NCBI GenBank assembly: GCA_001796995.1
Contig: MGOB01000088.1
Span: forward strand, 1 to 6,513
From: Chloroflexi bacterium RBG_16_68_14
Lineage (GTDB): Bacteria; Chloroflexota; Dehalococcoidia; DSTF01; RBG-16-68-14
Reading direction: 5' to 3'
DNA: 6,513 bases
Shown here: piece after piece, positions 1 through 5,381 of the stretch
How the letters are laid out: every line of letters begins with the position of its first letter
Position numbering within the stretch: position 1 is the first letter of the stretch
Translations under genes and position numbers: made by a program
Notes under the pieces: model-generated
What the model was told of the DNA's origin: nothing
The model's database searches: none
Seen by the model: the letters and a program-made list of their open reading frames with translations, nothing else

Positions 1-84
1 GAACATGAAGCGCTTCCCTGCCGCCAGTTCGCGCACCACATTGGAGACCAGGATCTGGCCGCCTCCCGCCTGGTCGCAGATGCG
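1..84 (-). repeat. Cyclase-domain identical run, gene E copy
   Basis: These 84 bp are identical to 4069-4152 in gene B, including silent codon positions. The run may continue beyond the left edge. It covers residues from about Cys395 (ICDQAGGGQILVSN) to Phe419 of gene E. Confidence 0.85.
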
Positions 85-1257
85 CCGCGCGAGCTGGACG
101 GCCGTGCCGAACAGATCGTCGTCCTCGGCGATGGGCTCGCCCGCATTCAGGCCGATGTGTATTCGGAGGCTGGGCTCCTTACGCCCGGCCACCGCGAGCT
201 GGATGGCCACGGCGCACTCCAGGGCGCCCGAGGCCGACGGGAACGATGCCATGATGCCGTCGCCGGTGTGCTTGATCTCCTGGCCGCCGTGCTCCCGCAA
301 AGTGTCTCTGACGATGGTGTTATGGGCGCGGAGTACCTCCTGGGCCTTCGCATCGCCGAGGCGCTGGGTGAGGGCGGTGGAGGACTCCATGTCCGTGAAG
401 AGGATGGTGACGAGGCTACTTGGCGCAGATGGAGCACTCTTGTTGCCCTCCTCGTCGCCCTCGTCTAGGAACTCGTCGATGGCGGTCAGCACAGCCTTGA
501 CATCGCCGAGGTCGTGGGCTGGCGATGTGCCCTCCAGGAGGACTAGGCGGGCATCCGGTATCCGGGACGCAAGGGCCATCGCCAGATCCGGTTTGGGCCA
601 ATCGACCTGACGGCGGTGGAGAACCAGGGTTGGCGACCGCACTTGCGGCAGCAGGTCCGTAACGTCCGCGTCGCGCATCGCGCGTAGGAATGCCTGCATA
701 GCCTCCTGCGTTATGCTCTCCCGGTACCCTTCAGCGGCCCTGCGTGCCTGCTCGGCTTCCGACCATCCAAACGCGACATGCGCCGCCGTCTCCGTGTACG
801 TCTCCCAATCCGTATCTACTAGTCGGCCCAGCGCGCGAAGCTGAGGCGACGCCGCATCGCGCGTCCGCGCCCAGGTCTGCCACAGAATGAGGTGCGAAAG
901 CTGCTCCGCGTGGCGGGCCGCGTAGGCGATCCCCACCGGCCCCGAGTGAAGTGGCGCGAACACGGCGAACCGCTCCAGCCTAAGATGGTCTACTACCGCC
1001 TCCAGGTCCAGCACGAGGTAGTCGAGCGAGAAATCAGTCACGTTGCGCTGGGACAACCCCGTGCCTCTGCTGTCGTACCGCACCAGCTTCCTCCTGTGCA
1101 CCAGGTGGTCGTGCCAGTCGCGGAGTTCAGGCGAAAGGCGTTGGACGTTGCCAGCGGGGGTAACCGGCATCTCTACAAAGGGCAGCCCCTCCCCCAGCGT
1201 CCAGAAGGCGATACTCACCCCATCCTCGGTCTTGGCGTACTGGATGCGCGGCTCCAT
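1..1257 (-). CDS. Gene E: alpha/beta-hydrolase fold fused to class III nucleotide cyclase (C-terminus cut by window edge)
   Basis: Reading from ATG at 1257, 419 codons are open to the left edge. By comparison with genes B and D only about 26 C-terminal residues are missing. Residues 1-270 form an alpha/beta-hydrolase fold: start MEPRIQYAKT, RYDSRGTG at 60-67, an SPTLVLHRR strand at 208-216. The elbow region reads FAPLHSG (100-106); aligned to gene B the nucleophile position is Leu103, although Ser105 is nearby. No His sits at the usual catalytic place (LEGTSPAHD, 241-249; His248 is displaced). The cyclase domain starts near 284: metal Asp289 (FTDMESST) and Asp333 (HTGDG), substrate-specifying Lys329 and Asp381, Gln388 where Asn is canonical, Arg392. 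The expected product is cAMP, by inference. It is probably cytosolic, since I see no signal peptide or membrane helix. Its ATG shares one base with the stop of gene D and follows a strong ribosome binding site. Confidence 0.9.
   Translation of the reverse strand, partial: MEPRIQYAKTEDGVSIAFWTLGEGLPFVEMPVTPAGNVQRLSPELRDWHDHLVHRRKLVRYDSRGTGLSQRNVTDFSLDYLVLDLEAVVDHLRLERFAVFAPLHSGPVGIAYAARHAEQLSHLILWQTWARTRDAASPQLRALGRLVDTDWETYTETAAHVAFGWSEAEQARRAAEGYRESITQEAMQAFLRAMRDADVTDLLPQVRSPTLVLHRRQVDWPKPDLAMALASRIPDARLVLLEGTSPAHDLGDVKAVLTAIDEFLDEGDEEGNKSAPSAPSSLVTILFTDMESSTALTQRLGDAKAQEVLRAHNTIVRDTLREHGGQEIKHTGDGIMASFPSASGALECAVAIQLAVAGRKEPSLRIHIGLNAGEPIAEDDDLFGTAVQLARRICDQAGGGQILVSNVVRELAAGKRFMF
209..279 (-). 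repeat. Second cyclase-domain identical run, gene E copy
   Basis: These 71 bp are identical to 4295-4365 in gene B. They encode the stretch from EIKHTGDGIMASF through PSASGALECAV, which holds the second metal Asp and the specificity Lys. Confidence 0.82.
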
Positions 1258-1280
1258 CACGTCTCCTCCCGCCAGCGCAC
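1193..1280 (-). repeat. Gene junction repeat, copy at D/E
   Basis: These 88 bp match 5294-5381 with two mismatches (1213 and 1218). The repeat covers the last codons of the upstream gene (RWREET), ribosome binding site, TGATG overlap and the first 21 or so codons of the downstream hydrolase. Confidence 0.85.
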
Positions 1281-2615
1281 TTCGTACAGCCGGACGGCGT
1301 CATCGAAGCCCTTCGGCACGAACTCGCCCCGGTCGGAGAACATGAAGCCCTTCCCCGCCGCCAGCTCGCGCACGACGTTGGAGACCAGGACCTGGCCGCC
1401 CTCTGCGTGGTCGCAGATGCGCCGCGCAAGCTGCACCGCGGTGCCGAAGAGGTCGGCTTCCTCGGCGATCGGCTCGCCGGCGTTCAGGCCGATGTGGACG
1501 CCGAGCGGCGAATCGGCGTGCTGCTCTACGTGGGCGGCGACGGCCCGCTGGATGGTGATGGCGCACTCCAGCGCCCCGGACGCCGTCGCAAACGACGCCA
1601 TGATGCCGTCACCGGTGTGCTTGATCTCGGAACCGCCGTGGGCCTTGAGCGCCTCGCGCACGATGGTGTTGTGGGTGCGGAGGAGCTCCTGGGCCTTCAC
1701 GTCGCCGAGGCGCTGGGTGAGGGCGGTGGAGGACTCCATGTCGGTGAAGAGGATGGTGACCAGGCCGCCGGTTGGCGTCTGTGACTCAACGGCCTCTGAT
1801 TCGGCATCCGCCTCATCCAAGAAGTTCCGTATCGCGGCTAACAATTGGCTAGGGTCTACGACCAGCGTGCCCCAGTCGCCTTCGAGCGTGACAAGGCGTG
1901 CGTCCGGGACGAGGGAGGCAACAGCTCGGACCGAGGCGCTTTCTAGGTGGTGTGTGCCCGAGTGGGCCAACACCAACGTGGGAGCTTGTACATTTCCTAG
2001 AATCGCTCTGCCATCAAATTCGGCGACGACCTCGAGATGTTGGGCGGCCACCTCGGGTGTGAGCGAATCACGCAGCATGTTGGAGAACCAGCGCTGCAGG
2101 TCCGTCGGCCCGTTCGGGAAGGTGATGGCGGCATAGCTTCTCCTCGCCAACGACCAATTTGCCCGGATCGATTGCGCCATATCTTGCAAGTCTCGAAGCT
2201 GCGAGTCTGAAGTACGCATGATGGGGTGCCAAAGCACCAAACGACCAACCCGTTCTGGATGCTCTACGGCGTAGGCAGCGGCTAATGCCCCGGCATGGGA
2301 CGAGCCCATCAGGCCAACCCTCTCCAGCCCTAGTTGGTCGACGACCGCGGCAACGTCGTCTACCTGCGCGGGGATCGCCAAGTCATCCACGTCGCGCTGA
2401 GAGCTACCCACGCCACGGCGGTCGAAGGTGGCCAGCCTACGGCCCGACGCAAGCCCCTCATACAGGGCCCGCGTCCCGGGATGTTTCCACGCCGATTCCT
2501 GAGCGCTTTGGAACGATTGGACGAGAACAAGCGCTCGAGCAGCGGGTTCGCCGTACGTTGCATATGCGATGCGCGTGCCGTCTGCGCTAGTACAGAAGCG
2601 GGTCTCGGGTTCCAT
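1257..2615 (-). CDS. Gene D: alpha/beta-hydrolase fold fused to class III nucleotide cyclase
   Basis: Complete protein of 452 residues. The hydrolase part (about 1-267) starts MEPETRFCTSADGTRIAYAT, a different N-terminal subtype from genes B, C and E. The elbow is GSSHA with candidate nucleophile Ser106. Neither a clear acid (LAHSGTHHLES, 215-225) nor the usual His (LEGDWGTLVVD, 244-254) is visible, so hydrolysis is doubtful. A Glu/Ala-rich linker (268-283) leads to the cyclase: metal Asp292 and Asp336, Lys332 and Asp388 as adenine-type specificity pair, Gln395 in place of the transition-state Asn, Arg399. The C-terminus (SDRGEFVPKGFDDAVRLYEV, then RWREET) is almost the same as in gene B. The cyclase is thus of the B/E type behind a different hydrolase. 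The start overlaps the stop of gene C as TGATG with only a weak AGGA upstream, so translation probably depends on coupling. It may be a receptor-cyclase like Rv1900c. Confidence 0.92.
   Translation of the reverse strand: MEPETRFCTSADGTRIAYATYGEPAARALVLVQSFQSAQESAWKHPGTRALYEGLASGRRLATFDRRGVGSSQRDVDDLAIPAQVDDVAAVVDQLGLERVGLMGSSHAGALAAAYAVEHPERVGRLVLWHPIMRTSDSQLRDLQDMAQSIRANWSLARRSYAAITFPNGPTDLQRWFSNMLRDSLTPEVAAQHLEVVAEFDGRAILGNVQAPTLVLAHSGTHHLESASVRAVASLVPDARLVTLEGDWGTLVVDPSQLLAAIRNFLDEADAESEAVESQTPTGGLVTILFTDMESSTALTQRLGDVKAQELLRTHNTIVREALKAHGGSEIKHTGDGIMASFATASGALECAITIQRAVAAHVEQHADSPLGVHIGLNAGEPIAEEADLFGTAVQLARRICDHAEGGQVLVSNVVRELAAGKGFMFSDRGEFVPKGFDDAVRLYEVRWREET
1263..1270 (-). promoter_or_regulatory. 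Ribosome binding site of gene E, inside the end of gene D
   Basis: The minus strand reads GGGAGGAGACGTGATG, identical to the A/B junction, with GGGAGGAG 5 nt before the ATG at 1257. It is part of a longer near-identical repeat around both junctions. Confidence 0.8.
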
Positions 2616-3988
2616 CAGTCCTGCTCGCGTACAGCGAAGAGCCGCTGCGGCTCGTCGATGCCTTTGAGCGCGTGCTCGCCTCGGTCCTCGAACGCGACGC
2701 CGGCCGACGTGCGAGCCAAGCTCCGAACGGTATCAGAGACCAAGATCTCCCCAGGAGCGGCGGCGCTCTGCACGCGCGATGCTACCTGCACCGCGCCACC
2801 GTGGACGTTGTTGCCCTCGCGCACGACGTCTCCTGCGTGGATGCCGAGGTGGAGGGGGAGGCCGGCCTCGTTCCCTAGGTCACGGCAGCGCACGGCGGCG
2901 CCGATCGCCTGGCGTGCCGACGTGAAGACGGCCATCACGCCGTCGCCCAGCACCTTGCCCTCGACCGGCGTGCCGCCGGCCTCCGTGATGGCGGCTCGTA
3001 GCGCTGCATCCAGCTCGCGTTCTTTATCGCGGTAGGCCGCGTCGCCGAGCGTCGTCGTCAGCGCCGTGGAGTCTGCGATGTCCAGGAAGAGGATGACGGC
3101 GGTGCCGGAGAGTAGTGAGGGCGTCGCTGGCGCTGGAGTTGGCCCGGACGTATCTGCCGCTTGGTCGCCCCGAATGAACGCGTCGACGGCGTCCAGCAAG
3201 CCAAGGTCTGGCGTCTGGCTACCTTGTTCCCCTGTCTCCAAGAACTCCGCCCTTGGTATCAGGCGTGCTACCTCCCGGGTGAGCGGCAGGAGCGCCGGCA
3301 TGTTCAGGCGCGAGAACACGACCAACGTGGGTACCGACACCAGAGGCAGGAGGTCTGTGATGTCCGTGCCCCGCATGGCTTCACGGAAGGCAGCCAATTC
3401 GCTGACGGACATGCTGGTGCGCCACGCGTTCGCCGTCCTTGCCGCGCCTTCCGGATCGCTGAACCCGCTGACGATGCCTGCCATTGACTGATAATAGATG
3501 GCCGCTTCCTCTGGCGGCATGCTCGCGCCGGCCATGCGAGTAACCATCGCTATCTCGGGAACGGCCGTGTAGAAGTCCGCTCCTCGGGCAAAGGCACCGA
3601 GCAAGACAAGACGTTTGACACGATCGGGGTGTGCCACCGCATACGCCGTGGCGGCCGCACATCCATAATTTCTGCCGTAGAGACTGAATTGGCCGACGCC
3701 CACATGGTCGACGACGGCCTCAAGGTCTGCCAACCGCGCGCCGTCCGAGTAGTCCGTGTCGCGGTGTTCAGACGACCCGACGTTTCGCGAGTCGTACAGC
3801 ACCACCCTGCGGCCCCGGCCGGCCAGTTCATCAAAAAACCATACCTGGTTAGGAAGCGCTGCTTTGTACAAGTGAAGGCCGCCGTACATATTATCTGCGG
3901 CGACCAGCACCTCCGAACCGCTGCCAACGACGGTGAGTGCGATACTCACCCCATCCCCGGTCTTCGCGTACTGGATGCGTGGCTCCAT
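2615..3988 (-). CDS. Gene C: divergent alpha/beta-hydrolase/class III cyclase fusion with Asn at the nucleophile position
   Basis: Complete protein of 457 residues. The start MEPRIQYAKTGDGVSIA matches genes B and E, followed by a hydrolase fold to about 273 (LYDSRNVGSS at 64-73). The elbow is GRNYG, so the nucleophile position is Asn107, not Ser. The late acid and His positions are also absent (FSRLNMPALLP, 225-235; ETGEQGSQTPD, 251-261). This half is very likely not a hydrolase and may bind a ligand. A Pro/Ala/Thr linker (about 281-291) precedes the cyclase, which belongs to another subgroup from those of B, D and E: FLDIADST with metal Asp303, GKVLGDG with Lys345 and Asp349, Asn394 where Asp or Thr is usual, Gln401 in place of Asn, Arg405. 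The tail FAVREQD lacks the RWREE ending. Both metal sites remain, so activity is possible, but nucleotide preference cannot be read off. It is coupled at both ends by TGATG junctions. Confidence 0.92.
   Translation of the reverse strand: MEPRIQYAKTGDGVSIALTVVGSGSEVLVAADNMYGGLHLYKAALPNQVWFFDELAGRGRRVVLYDSRNVGSSEHRDTDYSDGARLADLEAVVDHVGVGQFSLYGRNYGCAAATAYAVAHPDRVKRLVLLGAFARGADFYTAVPEIAMVTRMAGASMPPEEAAIYYQSMAGIVSGFSDPEGAARTANAWRTSMSVSELAAFREAMRGTDITDLLPLVSVPTLVVFSRLNMPALLPLTREVARLIPRAEFLETGEQGSQTPDLGLLDAVDAFIRGDQAADTSGPTPAPATPSLLSGTAVILFLDIADSTALTTTLGDAAYRDKERELDAALRAAITEAGGTPVEGKVLGDGVMAVFTSARQAIGAAVRCRDLGNEAGLPLHLGIHAGDVVREGNNVHGGAVQVASRVQSAAAPGEILVSDTVRSLARTSAGVAFEDRGEHALKGIDEPQRLFAVREQD
2619..2622 (-). 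promoter_or_regulatory. Weak ribosome binding site of gene D at a TGATG junction
   Basis: The minus strand reads GAGCAGGACTGATG. Only AGGA, about 3 nt before the ATG at 2615, resembles a ribosome binding site. This is the weakest site of the four junctions, so gene D probably depends on ribosomes finishing gene C. Confidence 0.5.
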
Positions 3989-5358
3989 CAGCTATCCTCC
4001 CGCCAGCGCACCTCGTACAGCCGCACAGCGTCATCGAAGCCCTTCGGCACGAACTCGCCCCGGTCGGAGAACATGAAGCGCTTCCCTGCCGCCAGTTCGC
4101 GCACCACATTGGAGACCAGGATCTGGCCGCCTCCCGCCTGGTCGCAGATGCGGCGAGCGAGCTGGACGGCCGTGCCGAACAGGTCGGCTTCCTCTGCGAC
4201 GGGCTCGCCGGCGTTCAGGCCGATGTGGATCTGTAGTAGGGGCGCATGGCCATGCGCCCCTACGCCCCGAGCGGCGACGGCCCGCTGGATCTGGACGGCG
4301 CACTCCAGGGCGCCCGAGGCCGACGGGAACGATGCCATGATGCCGTCGCCGGTGTGCTTGATCTCGGAACCGCCGTGGGCCTTGAGGGCGTTGCGTACGA
4401 TAGTGTTGTGGGCACGCACCAGCTCCTGAGCCTTCGCATCGCCGAGGCGCCGGGTGAGGGCGGTGGAGGACTCCATGTCCGTGAAGAGGATGGTGTGGAC
4501 GGTTGTCGCTTCTTGGGTTGCTGGCGCTCCCGGTGGCTTGGTCTTCTCACGATCGCCGAGGAATTCGTCAATCGCGCTGACGACCGCATCAGCATCGCCA
4601 ACGTGCGGCGCTATTGCATCGCCCTCAAGAACAAGGAGCTGGGCGCCTGGGATGTCAGCGGCCAACGCACGGGCTGCATCAAGGCTTGGGTACCGCAGAT
4701 CGCGGCGGTGGAGAACGAGCGTCGGCGCGGCAACCTGGGCCAGGAGGTCCGTGACGTCGGTTTCAACAACCGTGTCCATGCTCATGCGGAGCACACGAGG
4801 ATCAACTTCTTTGAGCGTGTCCGATACCAACGCCTGAACTACCTCGCCTGCGGCCCATCCCAACGCCTGATGCACGAGTATCTGCAGGTAGAACTCTGGA
4901 TCGTCGTCTTCACTCTCACGTGCCTTTCGGAGGCGGTCTAGGTTGAAGAGGTCAGAGCCACGTGCAGACGTGTTGAAGAGGATGAGCTTCGTGATCCGCC
5001 CAGGATGGCGTACGGCATAGGCTATGGCGTATGGCGCGCACGAGGAATAGCCGTAGAGTGCGAATTCCTCGAGCCCGGCTTGGTCGGCCACCGCCTCTAA
5101 GTCAGCAACGAGCGTTTCAAGAGACTGCTCAGAGATGTCGTGCTCTGAATGGCCGCAGCCTCTGTGGTCGTAGCGGATCAGCAACCGATCTCGCGCCAAC
5201 CTCTCCCAGTAGGCACGCGCCTCGGGGGTCCGCCATGATCCCAGCGACGGCACAGACGGCGCGCCTGGCGTCACCAGCAAGGGCGTGCCTTCACCCAGCG
5301 TCCAGAAGGCGATGCTCACACCATCCTCGGTCTTGGCGTACTGGATGCGCGGCTCCAT
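3988..5358 (-). CDS. Gene B: alpha/beta-hydrolase fold fused to class III nucleotide cyclase, carrying an in-frame palindrome
   Basis: Complete protein of 456 residues from ATG at 5358. A GTG directly before it is too close to the ribosome binding site, and the MEPRIQYAKT start matches genes C and E. The hydrolase part spans about 1-268: IRYDHRGCGHSE (61-72), elbow GYSSC with Ser105, HRRD acid region (217-220). The usual His position is not His (LEGDAIAPH, 244-252), though His252 is near. A Pro-rich linker (270-283) precedes the cyclase: metal Asp294 and Asp338, Lys334 and Asp392 (adenylyl-cyclase type), Gln399 in place of Asn, Arg403. Residues 366-374 (VGAHGHAPL) are encoded by a perfect palindrome in a loop of variable length among the paralogues, so they look like an insertion. 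The elbow Ser makes this one of the two more intact hydrolase folds here. The product is probably a cytosolic receptor-cyclase forming a dimer, by family knowledge. Confidence 0.92.
   Translation of the reverse strand: MEPRIQYAKTEDGVSIAFWTLGEGTPLLVTPGAPSVPSLGSWRTPEARAYWERLARDRLLIRYDHRGCGHSEHDISEQSLETLVADLEAVADQAGLEEFALYGYSSCAPYAIAYAVRHPGRITKLILFNTSARGSDLFNLDRLRKARESEDDDPEFYLQILVHQALGWAAGEVVQALVSDTLKEVDPRVLRMSMDTVVETDVTDLLAQVAAPTLVLHRRDLRYPSLDAARALAADIPGAQLLVLEGDAIAPHVGDADAVVSAIDEFLGDREKTKPPGAPATQEATTVHTILFTDMESSTALTRRLGDAKAQELVRAHNTIVRNALKAHGGSEIKHTGDGIMASFPSASGALECAVQIQRAVAARGVGAHGHAPLLQIHIGLNAGEPVAEEADLFGTAVQLARRICDQAGGGQILVSNVVRELAAGKRFMFSDRGEFVPKGFDDAVRLYEVRWREDS
3995..4001 (-). promoter_or_regulatory. 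Ribosome binding site of gene C, inside the end of gene B
   Basis: The minus strand reads GGGAGGATAGCTGATG, so GGGAGGA lies 6 nt before the ATG of gene C at 3988. The TGATG overlap joins the stop of B to the start of C. Confidence 0.78.
4069..4152 (-). repeat. Cyclase-domain identical run, gene B copy
   Basis: Identical to 1-84. On its left, 4028-4079 is also identical to 1297-1348 in gene D (52 bp), so genes B, D and E all share exact segments here. Confidence 0.85.
4236..4263. repeat. Perfect 28-bp palindrome inside gene B
   Basis: Two 14-nt arms, GTAGGGGCGCATGG and its exact reverse complement, meet without a spacer. It is read in frame as VGAHGHAPL (residues 366-374 of gene B), in the loop between the helix after the GDG motif and the IHIGLNAG strand. 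Gene E has a much shorter loop there (AGRKEPSLR) and gene D an unrelated one (AAHVEQHADSPLG). GTAGGGGCG...CGCCCCTAC palindromes are, from memory, recurrent dispersed repeats in Chloroflexota and other environmental bacteria, but I could not check copy number. It is not a terminator: it lies mid-gene with no T-run. Confidence 0.85.
4295..4365 (-). repeat. Second cyclase-domain identical run, gene B copy
   Basis: Partner of 209-279. It lies next to the in-frame palindrome at 4236-4263, and sequence similarity to gene E breaks down exactly in the loop between them. Confidence 0.82.
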
Positions 5359-5381
5359 CACGTCTCCTCCCGCCAGCGCAC
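5294..5381 (-). repeat. Gene junction repeat, copy at A/B
   Basis: Partner of the repeat at 1193-1280. The two genes upstream of it (A and D) are otherwise different proteins, so the repeated unit does not follow gene limits. Confidence 0.85.

Noticed and set aside
1..1257. Gene E as a pseudogene because its end is missing
   Set aside because: The frame is fully open for 419 codons and is simply cut by the window edge. Alignment with genes B and D predicts about 26 more residues.
892..2136. Long open frame on the plus strand, 414 codons, opposite genes D and E
   Set aside because: It lies antisense to two well-supported cyclase fusions, crosses their junction, and its translation is rich in Arg, Ser and Pro with no recognisable domain. 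Long antisense frames are expected in GC-rich coding DNA.
4236..4263. Palindrome as a transcription terminator
   Set aside because: It sits mid-gene within an intact frame and has no T-run on either side.
3629..4429. Plus-strand open frame of 266 codons across the B/C junction
   Set aside because: Both genes beneath it are strongly supported by conserved motifs. The frame reflects codon bias of the opposite strand.
5359..5361. GTG as an alternative start of gene B
   Set aside because: It leaves only 2 nt to the ribosome binding site, while the ATG at 5358 has 5 nt, forms the TGATG overlap used by the other genes, and begins the conserved MEPRIQYAKT.
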